Positions 33,538-42,628 are shown, counted from the first letter of the stretch. The stretch: 64,000 nucleotides of DNA from CAWAPS01 sp963783945 (GCA_963783945.1 CAWAPS010000030.1:1-64000), one strand, 5' to 3'. Program-made: numbers and translations. Notes: generated from the sequence alone by a model not told the origin.

Positions 33538-33957
33538 AGTTCTCTATACGGGAGGGCGAGCGTCCTCGTCGCCTGGGCCCGGGCGTTAGCCCGCCTTGCC
33601 ATTGCTACTACCGATCGAAAGGCTGGGGCCGCCGCTTCGCTCGACACCATCCGAGCCGCGGAGGCTGCGGGCTGCGGAGGGTGGCGGCCCTTCCGCTTCT
33701 GGTAGGGGGGCAGCGTGCGACGATCCCGGCTCCATCAGCCGCGCCATCGAGGTCGAGAAATGCGGCGCGGTCAATATCAGCGGGCTTGTACAACGGCTCC
33801 TTGGCCAAATGGCCAAACCCGATGAAACCGTTGTCACTGGCGAAATCCCGTCTCCTGTTGCTCACGTAGCTAATCCCATCGTGAAAGTAACTTGCCGGCG
33901 CGGCCTCTCCCTCACCATCGACGGGTGTATCAGCGGACCCCCCCTGAAGTTCTCTAT
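33530..33957 (+). repeat. 18-bp direct repeats flanking a duplicated gene fragment
   Basis: CCCCCTGAAGTTCTCTAT occurs at 33530-33547, covering the stop codon of the PASTA gene, and again at 33940-33957. A looser similarity continues for about 15 bp after each copy. The 392 bp between the two copies hold the decayed BTAD fragment. The arrangement looks like insertion with duplication of the target, or a recombination scar. Confidence 0.7.
33561..33935 (+). pseudogene. Degraded duplicate of part of the BTAD regulator gene
   Basis: This stretch matches about 30650-31010 of the intact regulator over roughly 370 bp. Long identical runs include ATCGAGGTCGAGAAATGCGG and TTGGCCAAATGGCCAAACCC-like segments, together with numerous substitutions and indels. 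Frames are broken, so it makes no protein. It covers most of the 471-bp gap between the PASTA gene and moxR. The divergence suggests an old duplication. Confidence 0.8.
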
Positions 33958-34008
33958 CGGCGAGAGGCGAGCATTTCCGTACCCTCACACAGTGGAAGGA
34001 CCAAAACG

Positions 34009-35013
34009 ATGACATCCAGCTTCGTTCCGGAAGCTCCCCCCGGCGGAGTCGAGGGCCGTGCATCGCGCGCCGCGTGGTTTGCCCAGCAGTTCTCGACCAT
34101 CCAGCAAAACGTAGAGGGCTTTATCCGCGGCAAAAGCTCAGTGGTCCAACTCGCGCTCGTTTGCATGATGGGCGAAGGGCACCTCCTCATCGACGATATT
34201 CCCGGCGTCGGAAAGACGTCGATGGCGAAGGCCATAGCCAACTCGATATCCGGATCGATGAGTCGCGTCCAGTTCACTCCCGACCTGCTCCCATCAGACG
34301 TGACCGGGACCCAGGTCTGGAACGCCAAGGAGCAGGAGTTCCGCTTCCACCCGGGTCCGGTCTTCGCTCACATCGTGGTGGGCGACGAGATCAACCGGGC
34401 CTCCCCGAAGACCCAGTCGGCGATGCTCGAGGTCATGGAAGAGCGCCAGGTGACCGTCGATGGCACGCCCTACCTGGTGCCCCGGCCGTTTCTCGTTGTC
34501 GCCACTCAGAACCCCGTGGAGCTCGACGGCACCTACCACCTGCCCGAAGCTCAGATCGACCGGTTCATGATGCGCATCTCTATGGGCTATCCCGAACACG
34601 CGGCGGAGGTGCAGGTTATTCGGGACCGCAACGCGGGCGGACTGGTAGATCAGATCAAACCCGTCGTCGACACCAAGACCGTACAGTCGATGATCACCGT
34701 CGCCCGGGAGACCTACGTCGCCCCGAGTCTCGAGAGCTACGTGGTGTCCATCTGCGCCGCGACCCGGCGTCTACCCGAGCTGCGCCTGGGGGTCAGCCCG
34801 CGAGGAAGTCTGGCGCTGATCGGCGCATCGCAGGCCTACGCCGCGTCGCGCGGGCGCGAATTCGTCGTAGCGGACGACATCAAGGAAGTGTCGGGCTACG
34901 TGCTCGGCCATCGGATGCTGCTGACCGCAGAGGCGGAGCTGAACGGGCACACCGCTGAGACCCTTCTCAAGCAGATCACCAGCGCGGTGCCCCTTCCCGA
35001 AGAGCGCGGCTGA
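34009..35013 (+). CDS. MoxR-family AAA+ ATPase
   Basis: The ATG at 34009 with GGAAGGA 8 nt upstream gives 334 residues. It has Walker A DDIPGVGKTSMAKAIA, Walker B VVGDEINRASPKTQSAMLEV, sensor 1 LVVATQNPVELDGTY and arginine-finger region LPEAQIDRFMMRISMGYPEH. This is the MRP-type MoxR group, which acts as a chaperone or activator with DUF58 proteins. The DUF58 gene starts 9 bp after its stop, and a transglutaminase-like gene follows in the classic order. Confidence 0.95.
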   Translation: MTSSFVPEAPPGGVEGRASRAAWFAQQFSTIQQNVEGFIRGKSSVVQLALVCMMGEGHLLIDDIPGVGKTSMAKAIANSISGSMSRVQFTPDLLPSDVTGTQVWNAKEQEFRFHPGPVFAHIVVGDEINRASPKTQSAMLEVMEERQVTVDGTPYLVPRPFLVVATQNPVELDGTYHLPEAQIDRFMMRISMGYPEHAAEVQVIRDRNAGGLVDQIKPVVDTKTVQSMITVARETYVAPSLESYVVSICAATRRLPELRLGVSPRGSLALIGASQAYAASRGREFVVADDIKEVSGYVLGHRMLLTAEAELNGHTAETLLKQITSAVPLPEERG

Positions 35014-35021
35014 GTCCACAA

Positions 35022-36167
35022 GTGCTTACTCGCAATGGTTGGTGGTTTGCCGCGCTGTCGGTCGTCCTGCTGGTCGCGGGGGCGGTCCTCAGCTATCGGG
35101 AACTCGTCATTCTCGGGGTGGCCCTGCTCGCCTGTCTCCTCGCCGCCGCTCTCTCCATGCTCATTCGCCCCGAGCTCGAGGTGCAGCGCGACGTCAGCCC
35201 GAGCCGGGTCACCGAGGGAGAAGGAGCCTCGGGCGTGATCACGATCACAAACGTCGGCCGTCGCCGCTGCGCCCCGGTTCAGGCCACTGAGGTGATCGGG
35301 ACCAGTTCCGTCAGGATGACCCTGCCTTCCATGCCGGCGGGAGGTACCCATTCGACCCATTATCTGCTGCCTACGGAGCGCCGAGGCTGCTACACCATAG
35401 GGCCCCTGCACATCGGGCGAAGCGATCCGTTGAGCCTCGTGAACGTCTCGCACGCCGATAGCGCCGAAGCGACCCTTTGGGTCCTTCCGACCATTCACAA
35501 GGCCAATCCCATACCGACAGGACGCTCACAGGAGCTGGAAGGACCAACCAGCAATTCGGCCCCGCGCGGAGGTATCGCCTTCCACAGCCTGCGCGAATAC
35601 GCACCTGGTGACGACCCACGGCTTATCCACTGGCGTTCGACGGCTCGTACAGGGACTTTGATGGTGCGTCACACCGTTATCACGAACGAGCCGAGGCTGC
35701 TGATCGTCCTTGACACGTCGAGCGAGTCCTATGACGAAATGTCATTCGAGGATGCCGTTCGCGTGGCTGCCTCCCTCGTGTCGGCCGGCGCGGACAAACG
35801 GTATCCGACGGAATTCCGCTCGACGGGAGGCATCTACGGGAGCGTTGACCCGACCGGGCTGGGTCTGAGCGACGTCATGGACAAGTTGGCCGCCGTCCAG
35901 CCGAGCACCTCGGATCCAGGGCTGCAGTCCCTAACCAGTCTGGTCCCCCCCCGAAATCGGGGGGTCTCGCTCGGAGTGGTGACCGGCCAGCCGGGCGTCG
36001 ACCAAGCCCGGACGGTGGGAAGGGTTCGCAGCCTCTTCGATATGGCGACAATCGTCCAGGTGGGGGAACGCTTCGAGCGTCCGCCGCTAACCGTGACCGG
36101 CGTTTTGTCGGTCAACGCCAGCACCAGTGCCGAATGGGCGAAGGTCTGGAAACTGAGGATCGGCTGA
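35022..36167 (+). CDS. DUF58 (VWA-like) membrane protein
   Basis: A GTG start gives 381 residues. Two N-terminal membrane spans (GWWFAALSVVLLVAGAVL and LVILGVALLACLLAAALSML) precede a soluble part with the DUF58 signature REYAPGDDPRLIHWRSTART and a VWA-like strand LLIVLDTSSESYDEMSFEDA. It is the standard partner of MoxR ATPases. It lies 9 bp after moxR and 3 bp before the transglutaminase gene, so it is clearly in one operon. Confidence 0.93.
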   Translation: MLTRNGWWFAALSVVLLVAGAVLSYRELVILGVALLACLLAAALSMLIRPELEVQRDVSPSRVTEGEGASGVITITNVGRRRCAPVQATEVIGTSSVRMTLPSMPAGGTHSTHYLLPTERRGCYTIGPLHIGRSDPLSLVNVSHADSAEATLWVLPTIHKANPIPTGRSQELEGPTSNSAPRGGIAFHSLREYAPGDDPRLIHWRSTARTGTLMVRHTVITNEPRLLIVLDTSSESYDEMSFEDAVRVAASLVSAGADKRYPTEFRSTGGIYGSVDPTGLGLSDVMDKLAAVQPSTSDPGLQSLTSLVPPRNRGVSLGVVTGQPGVDQARTVGRVRSLFDMATIVQVGERFERPPLTVTGVLSVNASTSAEWAKVWKLRIG

Positions 36168-36169
36168 CG

Positions 36170-37718
36170 ATGACCCACATCATCCGGCGGATTCTCCGCA
36201 AGCTGAGGAGCAACCGCGAGGTCCTGGTGCTCCCGGTCCTGGCTACCGTTGCCGTTGCTCCGTTCGGGCGACTCTTTGCCGACAATCGATATCTCCTGCT
36301 CGCGGCAGGGGCGGCGATCATCGCCACGGTGATTCCCTCGCTCGTCTCGCCCCGTTGGCCCCTGCCGGCCGCGATAGGGGTGACGACAATCGCCCAGCTG
36401 CTTTACCTCGGCGGTTTTGTCCTGCACTCATTCGCTCCCGGCGCGATGTGGAACGGGATCACCGGGGCGTGGTCCTCCTTGCTGACCAGCTCGCTTCCGG
36501 CCGTGAGCAGCTCCCCGTATGTCGTGCTGCCGGTGGTGCTGGCGGGGACTGCGACATACATAGGGGTGGAAATCTCGTATCGGACCGGCTGGAGAGTCGG
36601 ACCCGCGCTGGCGCCACTCGGTGCCTTCGTCGTCGCTCTGCTGTTTGCCGGAAAGCTCCGCATGCCAGGCCTGCCCTTGGTGGCGTTGATGGTCGTCCTC
36701 TTCCTGTTGACCGTGTTCCTCCGGGTGCACGACCCTGACGGCAATGGGCAGCAAGGCGCCACTTTTCTGCCCACGCGAGGACCTCAGGCCGGCGTGGCAT
36801 TCGGCCTGCCGAGTCTGGCGGTAATTGCCATCGCGGCCGTCGCGCTCGGCTCCGTACTGCCGCTGACCTCGTCGGGGCGGAGATTCGATCTACGCGAGCA
36901 TTACAACCCTCCCCTGCAAATCTCGGACGGAATCTCCCCCCTGGCGGAGGTGAGGAGCCAGGTCAACAGCAAGAGCAACACGCCCCTCTTCACCGTCCGT
37001 TTTACCGGAATCCCTCCCGGGATGAAAATAGACCGCGTACCGATCGCCACCCTGGACGTATACGACGGCGCGGTGTGGGGTACTGACGCCTCCTTCGCCC
37101 TGGTCGGCCATCAGCTTCCGGTAGGGCCGTCGGGAGTCGAACCTGGTCCGGTGATCCACCAGCAGTATCAAGTCGGCACCTACCAGAGCTCCTTCCTTCC
37201 GGCCCTCAGCACCCCGATCCGGGCGACGGGGAAGGGCCTGGCCTTCGATCGGGTGAGCGGAATGCTGGCCGTTGCCAACCCGCCTCGAGCAGGATTCCGG
37301 TACACCGTCGACTCCGAGCTACCTGCCCAGAACCTCGCCCCTACCCACCCGGTGAAGAGCGGCAACAACCCTGCGTTCTCTGTCCTCGCCCTGCCACCGC
37401 CTCAAGGATGGCCTCAGCCCATAGTCCGCTTCGCCAACGGCATCACTGGCAAGGGACCATATGCCACCCTGCAAGCAGTGGCCCGTGAGCTCAGGTCATC
37501 GGCCTTCGGTTACAACACACTGGCCCGGCCGGGCCACAGTCTCGGAGCTCTCGGCGCATTCCTGGCCGCCCCGTCTGCGGCATCCGACATCACGAAATCG
37601 CGCGTCGGCTACGCCGAGCAGTTCGCCGCCGCATTTGCCGTCATCGCCCGGATCAAAGGGTTCCCTTCCCGCGTAGTCGTGGGCTACAAGGTAGACCCGG
37701 CCGCGGGCGCGCCAGGGA
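36170..37718 (+). CDS. Transglutaminase-like membrane protein, N-terminal part before a frameshift
   Basis: The ATG at 36170 follows the DUF58 stop by 2 nt. Several membrane spans come first (YLLLAAGAAIIATVIPSLVS, ITGAWSSLLTSSLPAV, LAVIAIAAVALGSVLPLTSS), as in TgpA-type proteins, then an extracellular region. The transglutaminase core begins near YAEQFAAAFAVIARIKGFPS and RVVVGYKVDPAAGAPG. An extra A at about 37718 then shifts the frame, and the uncorrected frame runs on to 38098 as Arg-rich nonsense. The full locus 36170-38384 is 2215 bp (3n+1), about 737 residues when corrected. Confidence 0.8.
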
Positions 37719-38384
37719 GAGGCGATCGCGGTGCTACCGCGGCAGATACACGCCTGGGCCGAGGTGAACCTCAACGGGGTCGGGTGGGTCAGCTTCGACC
37801 CGACCAACACCACCCCGCGAAACTCCACCGTCCCCCCTGTGACCCCCCCTCCGCCCGCGCCCCCTCCCGTCGGGGTGACAGGCGGCAACCACGGCCAGGC
37901 CAATGCAAACCCTTCCGGCGGAGGACCGAAGCACCATCAACAGTCGTACTGGTGGATCATTGTTCTGGTCGTCGTCCTGCTCCTCTTGCCGTTCCTCGTG
38001 GTTGGGGCAAAGGTGGCTCGGCGGCGGCGGCGAGCCGCCAGCGGGTCGCCCGCGGCCCGCATAGTCGGCGCCTGGAAGGAGGCCCGCGACCGCCTTAGAA
38101 CCCACGGCGCCCCGATCGCTCGTTCCATGACCGTCGACGAGGCCGTCAGGGCCTGCCGCGAAAAGGTCGGTGACGACGCGGCAACCCGAGTGGCCACCTT
38201 TGGGCCGGTCCTCAACACGGCCTTGTACGCCCCATACGAGCCGACCGAGGAGGCGGCGACAGACGCCTGGGAAGTCGAAGAATCCCTGCGATCGTTGCTC
38301 AACGAACAATCGAGCGTTCGCCGCCGAGTGTTCGCGGCTATCGACCCTCGACCCCTCATCAAAACCGGTGGAAGTGAGCACTAA
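37719..38384 (+). CDS. Transglutaminase-like membrane protein, C-terminal part after a frameshift
   Basis: The frame continues EAIAVLPRQIHAWAEVNLNG and VGWVSFDPTNT, which contains the catalytic His and Asp of the transglutaminase triad. A Pro-rich linker, one membrane span (WWIIVLVVVLLLLPFLVVGA) and a cytoplasmic DUF4129-like tail follow (TVDEAVRACREKVGDDAATR). The arrangement of spans, core, span and tail matches TgpA-type proteins coded after MoxR-DUF58. The stop TAA abuts the GTG start of the next gene. Confidence 0.78.
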   Translation, partial: EAIAVLPRQIHAWAEVNLNGVGWVSFDPTNTTPRNSTVPPVTPPPPAPPPVGVTGGNHGQANANPSGGGPKHHQQSYWWIIVLVVVLLLLPFLVVGAKVARRRRRAASGSPAARIVGAWKEARDRLRTHGAPIARSMTVDEAVRACREKVGDDAATRVATFGPVLNTALYAPYEPTEEAATDAWEVEESLRSLLNEQSSVRRRVFAAIDPRPLIKTGGSEH

Positions 38385-41228
38385 GTGAAGCGACTCCTCG
38401 GACTGCTCAGATTGAGCCGGCCGCCTCGTGCCCAGATCATGAGCCTCGGCTCCGTAATGATGTCGCTTGCGCTGGTCGTCGCGGTGGTAGCCGGGACCGT
38501 CGGCAAGAAGGGACATTCTTCCTCGAAGGTCAGCCTCTCGACCGGTTCGGCTTGGTTTCCTTCGCCGGACGTCGGCACCGCGGCGCTCATCGACGGCACG
38601 ACCGTAACCAGGGAGGCCCAGGTGAACGTGGCTCCCCCCGGTCACCACCTCGAAGCCGTCGAAGCCGGATCCGGGGCGTACGTCCTGGACCACAGCACCG
38701 GCGAAGCAGTTCGAGTCGATGGAGCCTCGTTGACGGCGTCCGCTCCGGTGAGACTGGGTACACCTGACGACAGCCACCTCTCTTTGCGGTCTACCGGACA
38801 AGTCACCTGGGCGGTCGAGCGCGGCGGCACTGTGGCCCAGCAGCTCGACCCGCAGACACTGGTGCCTATCGGGCCGGCCCTGGCGTTTCCGGGCCACGCC
38901 GCCGCGCCCGTGCTGGGAGCTGACGGCACCCTGTGGCTCGTCGACGGCTCCTTGTTGCAGTCGCTGAAGGGGAGCAAGGTGCGAACGAGCGCGGCCCTCG
39001 GGAAGGTGGGCCCATCCCAAATCGTCATGGCATCCGCCCACCCGGTGGTGCTCGACTCGACCAATCACCAGGCGATCGAGATAAACCCGACATCCGGCCG
39101 GCGCATGCGATCCGTGTGCTTTGATGCGGTCGATCCCGGTGTGCTCGTGTCAGGATCCAACACCAAGGCTCCGGTTGTCTTCGCCGTAAACCCGAAGAGC
39201 GGAACGCTCTTGATGTCCGATCTGCAGTCCGGCGTGTGCCGGGATGTCATCCTCGGGCCGCAGTCGCGTGAAGACCGGTACGGGGAGGCGGTCGAGTCAG
39301 CTGGGCTCGTATTCGTGCCCGACTATCAGGCAGGAACCGTCATTATTGTGGACTCCAGGACTGGCGTCATCGTCGGACACCCTCGCGTCGACTCCCCCGG
39401 GGCGGACTTCGCCCTGCTCGGATATCACAGCTTCGTCTGGTTCGACGACACCCACGCTGACGTCGCCGGTATCGTGACCCTGCAGGGGGCAATCTCGGTA
39501 TCAACGTCGAGAGGCGGCGCCGACGGCAAGAAGGTCGGACCTGGAGATAGGAGCCGTACCTCCGTCAGCTCGTCTCCAGTGGGCAACCGGCCCCCTCCAC
39601 CCGGAGCATCCGGCTCCTCCCCGCCGGGTGCCACCGGGCCAACGGCGGCCGGACCGCCCGTCTCCATCCCATCGGCCGGGCCGCCTCCATCGCCCCCTCC
39701 TGTGTCGCCTCCTACGGGCGCGGGGCCACCTGGTGCCGGGCCACCTGGGGCCGGGCCGCCGGTGTCGACCCCCCCGGTGTCGACCCCCCCGGTGTCGACC
39801 CCCCCCGTCTCCACGCCCCCGTCCAGCCCGCCTACCACGGCGCTTCCTGCGCCCAGCTTCACCTACACCCCCAAACCGGGTGTCGTGTCGGATCCGGTGA
39901 GCTTTACAGACACCACTTCGGGTCCACACACCGTGACTGGATGGACCTTCGCGAGCGGATATCCGGCGACGTCGACCGCCCGGAACCCGACGGTCAAGTG
40001 GTCCAACCCCGGGACCTACACCGTAACCCTCACCATCAGCCGCGCCGGCGGTGCGGCATCTACCTCGCAGCAGGTCCAGATCGTCCCTCCGGCCAACGTG
40101 GCGGTGCCTGATGTCACCGGGCTGACCGTCGCCGCGGCCACCCTCAAGCTCCACCAGGCCTCGCTAACCGTCGGGACCCAGGCCAGCGTCGACTCCTTCG
40201 TCCTTAGAGGTGCGGTTGCCTCCACCATGCCCGCCACCGGTTCATCGGTGCCCAAGGGCTCGGCCATCAACCTGAACATCTCGGACGAGACCGGTCCCAT
40301 CAGCACTTACTTCAATACGGTTAATACGCCGGCCCGGTCGAGCATCGACGGGTCGGGCAACCTGTTCGTGGCTTCGTACGCCAGCAACGAGGTATTCGAG
40401 CTCCAGACCTTCTCAGACGGCGGCAAGCTCACGACCAGGGTGGCCGGGAACGGAACCAAGGGCCATACCGGAGATGGTGGGCCGGCCACGTCCGCCGAGC
40501 TGAATGGCCCGATCGCCACCGCGGTCGACGCGGCCGGAAACGTCTACATAGCGGAGGCCCCCTGCGCCTGCGCTCAAGCGGGTTCGATCCGGAAAGTCAC
40601 TCCGGGCGGCACCATCACGACTCTCACCAACGGCATCCTGGCTCCATACGGACTCACGTTCTTCAACTCGGAGCTCTACGTGGTAGGCCGCTACGGTAAC
40701 TGCACTGTCGACAGAGTCGACACGACCACCGGTGCCCTCACTCCAGTGGTTGGGGTAGCGGGGACGTGCACTGATGGCCCGACGACACTCAGCGACCCGG
40801 CCTCGGTGACCTTCGATTCGACCGGCGCCATGTACATCAGCGAGCCCCACGCCGAGCTCATTCGCAAGTTCCTAGGAGGTTCTCTCACCACTGTCGCCGG
40901 CACAGGAGTGCCGGGTTACGCGGGGGACGGAGGGCCAGCCACGTCGGCCCAACTCCACGACCCTGATGACGTGGCCTTCGATGGCTTAGGAGACCTGTTC
41001 TTCACCGATTGGAGCAATCAGGTGGTGCGCGAGATCACTCCTGACGGCACGATCCAAACGATCGCCGGCACGGGCACAGCTGGTTACACCGGGGACGGAG
41101 GCCCAGCAAACCAGGCCGAGCTGCGTATCGGCGGCAACGGAGCGTTCTCTGGCGGCATTGTCATAGACGGCGCGGGGCATCTGTTTGTGTCGGACACCAA
41201 CAACAACGCCATCCGGGAGATCACGTGA
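38385..41228 (+). CDS. Large anchored beta-propeller protein with PKD, PASTA and NHL repeats
   Basis: A GTG start directly after the preceding stop gives 947 residues. One N-terminal membrane span (LGSVMMSLALVVAVVAGTVG) places the rest outside the cell. In order: a seven-bladed-propeller-like region to about residue 380; a linker of PPVST and GAGPP repeats (about 400-490); a PKD domain (PKPGVVSDPVSFTDTTSG); a PASTA-like domain (VPDVTGLTVAAATLKLHQAS); and an NHL-type propeller (GDGGPATSAELNGP, VAGTGVPGYAGDGGPATSAQ, FVSDTNNNAIREIT). It is last in the MoxR operon and probably acts in adhesion or as a cell-wall scaffold. Confidence 0.85.
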   Translation: MKRLLGLLRLSRPPRAQIMSLGSVMMSLALVVAVVAGTVGKKGHSSSKVSLSTGSAWFPSPDVGTAALIDGTTVTREAQVNVAPPGHHLEAVEAGSGAYVLDHSTGEAVRVDGASLTASAPVRLGTPDDSHLSLRSTGQVTWAVERGGTVAQQLDPQTLVPIGPALAFPGHAAAPVLGADGTLWLVDGSLLQSLKGSKVRTSAALGKVGPSQIVMASAHPVVLDSTNHQAIEINPTSGRRMRSVCFDAVDPGVLVSGSNTKAPVVFAVNPKSGTLLMSDLQSGVCRDVILGPQSREDRYGEAVESAGLVFVPDYQAGTVIIVDSRTGVIVGHPRVDSPGADFALLGYHSFVWFDDTHADVAGIVTLQGAISVSTSRGGADGKKVGPGDRSRTSVSSSPVGNRPPPPGASGSSPPGATGPTAAGPPVSIPSAGPPPSPPPVSPPTGAGPPGAGPPGAGPPVSTPPVSTPPVSTPPVSTPPSSPPTTALPAPSFTYTPKPGVVSDPVSFTDTTSGPHTVTGWTFASGYPATSTARNPTVKWSNPGTYTVTLTISRAGGAASTSQQVQIVPPANVAVPDVTGLTVAAATLKLHQASLTVGTQASVDSFVLRGAVASTMPATGSSVPKGSAINLNISDETGPISTYFNTVNTPARSSIDGSGNLFVASYASNEVFELQTFSDGGKLTTRVAGNGTKGHTGDGGPATSAELNGPIATAVDAAGNVYIAEAPCACAQAGSIRKVTPGGTITTLTNGILAPYGLTFFNSELYVVGRYGNCTVDRVDTTTGALTPVVGVAGTCTDGPTTLSDPASVTFDSTGAMYISEPHAELIRKFLGGSLTTVAGTGVPGYAGDGGPATSAQLHDPDDVAFDGLGDLFFTDWSNQVVREITPDGTIQTIAGTGTAGYTGDGGPANQAELRIGGNGAFSGGIVIDGAGHLFVSDTNNNAIREIT

Positions 41229-41452
41229 TCGCCGAGACCCCTGGTTCCGGCGTGAGGTCGTGGGCCGGCAGAGCGGGGCAGATCCCCGATCCGGCCCGGA
41301 GCGAGGGGCGGGTTGCCGCCTGGCCCACAAGTAATTCGCCAATGACCGACCACGTTGATTCTTTGTTGAGCGATTGTGAAGCGTGGTGTTGCATGCTCGC
41401 GTGGGCCGGGCCGCAAAACCTCGGCATCGGACTCAATCTGGAGGTGCTGTGA
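41225..41452 (+). CDS. Possible small coupled ORF, 75 aa
   Basis: This frame begins with a GTG overlapping the previous stop (GTGA, 41225-41228) and ends with a TGA overlapping the LuxR start (GTGA, 41449-41452). That pattern suggests translational coupling on both sides. The product has no domain I recognise, and its C-terminal part reads MTDHVDSLLSDCEAWCCMLA. It may simply be the leader of the LuxR gene. Confidence 0.35.
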   Translation: MIAETPGSGVRSWAGRAGQIPDPARSEGRVAAWPTSNSPMTDHVDSLLSDCEAWCCMLAWAGPQNLGIGLNLEVL

Positions 41453-42072
41453 CACGGACCCGTGTCTTTGTGGTCGGTGAGGACGCCATCCTCGAGACCG
41501 GGGTGGCTGCCCACTTGCGCAGCCGGCCGAACATCCTCGTAGTGGATAATGCCGACATCGACTCCGCCGAGGTCGCCGTGGTCATCGTCGAGAGCCTGGA
41601 TGATTCGTCTGGGCACATGGTCAGACGGGTACTGCGAAACGGTTGTCCCCGCGTGGTGCTGGTGGTACCGGACGTCGATGACGCCGGCTTGATGAAGGCC
41701 GTCGAGGCCGGTGTCTCCGGGGTGCTTCGGCGCCGGGAAACCACCCCGGAGCAGCTCGAGGCAGCCGTGGTCGCGGCCGCGCAAGGCGCCGGGATGATGG
41801 CCCCTGACCTGCTCCGCCGTCTGATGGTGCAAACCAGCCGGCTCCAGAGGCATATCCTCGCCCCCCACGGTTTCGGACCGAGCGGTATCAGTGACCGGGA
41901 GCTGGACGTGCTCCGCCTCCTCGCCGATGGGTTCGGCACGGCGGAGATCGCCAACAAGCTGGCCTACTCGGAACGGACGATAAAGAGCATCATCCACGGG
42001 CTCACGTCCCGGCTGAATCTGAGGAACCGGCTTCACGCTGTCGCCTACGCCATGCGCGCCGGGCTCATCTGA
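41449..42072 (+). CDS. LuxR-type response regulator with a degenerate receiver domain
   Basis: The GTG at 41449 has GGAGG 4 nt upstream, giving 207 residues. The N-terminal half has receiver-like strands (TRVFVVGEDAILETGVAA, RVVLVVPDVDDAGLMKAVEA), but the expected phosphoacceptor position reads VVIVESL, with no Asp, and the N-terminal acidic pair is incomplete. The C-terminal GerE/LuxR helix-turn-helix is complete (ISDRELDVLRLLADGFGTAE, IANKLAYSERTIKSIIHGLT). It is thus probably phosphorylation-independent. It sits at the junction of the MoxR and eCIS gene groups. Confidence 0.88.
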   Translation: MTRTRVFVVGEDAILETGVAAHLRSRPNILVVDNADIDSAEVAVVIVESLDDSSGHMVRRVLRNGCPRVVLVVPDVDDAGLMKAVEAGVSGVLRRRETTPEQLEAAVVAAAQGAGMMAPDLLRRLMVQTSRLQRHILAPHGFGPSGISDRELDVLRLLADGFGTAEIANKLAYSERTIKSIIHGLTSRLNLRNRLHAVAYAMRAGLI

Positions 42073-42194
42073 CCGTCCCTCGTCCCGGTCGGCCGATCAC
42101 CAACCCTCGTACGCCGGCGGTTCGGCCGTCGCCAACGACGACCGGCGTCCGGTCGGCTTCTCCGATGACAGCGGGAGGCCGCCGGCGGCCGGGC

Positions 42195-42275
42195 CCGTTG
42201 ACCGGAAACCGGCGGCCGGCTCCTCGTTGACCGGAAACCGCCCGCCGGCTCCGTTGACCGGTAGCCGTCGGCCGT
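42195..42275. repeat. Three tandem GTTGACCGG-containing units, 27-29 bp
   Basis: GTTGACCGG begins at 42197, 42226 and 42253, each followed by a related stretch (AAACCGGCGGCCGGC, AAACCGCCCGCCGGC, TAGCCGTCGGCCG). They lie in the 556-bp non-coding gap 42073-42628 between the convergent LuxR and zinc-ribbon genes. Apart from this array and the adjacent long inverted repeat, nothing is recognisable in the gap. Confidence 0.6.
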
Positions 42276-42365
42276 AAATCTCGTAGACGTTTTGGTTTCT
42301 CGGCGTCATTTGGTACGGATACCGTGCGAATTCGCGCCGAGAAAACGAAATGTCTACGAGAAATT
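42276..42365. repeat. Long imperfect inverted repeat with TCTCGTAGAC arms
   Basis: The left arm (42276-42305) contains TCTCGTAGACGTTTTGG and TTTCTCGGCG. The right arm (42335-42365) is its near-exact inverse, with TTTCTCGTAGACATTTCG and TTTTCTCGGCG on the minus strand. A 29-bp loop separates them. Each arm is about 30 bp with about five mismatches. The core is shared with the motif at 18851. It may be a bidirectional terminator or the ends of a small mobile element. Confidence 0.65.
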
Positions 42366-42628
42366 GGCGGCAGGAGCGCGGACTGGGCCCGGCCCACCGT
42401 TAGAGGATGGTGGTTTGCGGCCGGGGCGAAGTCGATCATGAGCCGCCACCAGCCGGCCCCTTGGTGCACGCGGAGAGCGTCTTCAGGAAAGGACGTCGCC
42501 GCGGATGCAGGCCTCTGCGACTCGAGGCCGACGTCCCTGAGGCAACGGCCTCCGGTTCCGACACCCGCCAATCCCAGTCGCCGACCGGGCCGGCCCTTCA
42601 GGGACTCGGCGCAGACTTCGCTGGCGAC

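Noticed and set aside
34009..35013. MoxR ATPase as the Pvc15-type eCIS ATPase
   Set aside because: The motifs and the DUF58 and transglutaminase neighbours place it in the MoxR family; only a functional substitute role is conceivable.
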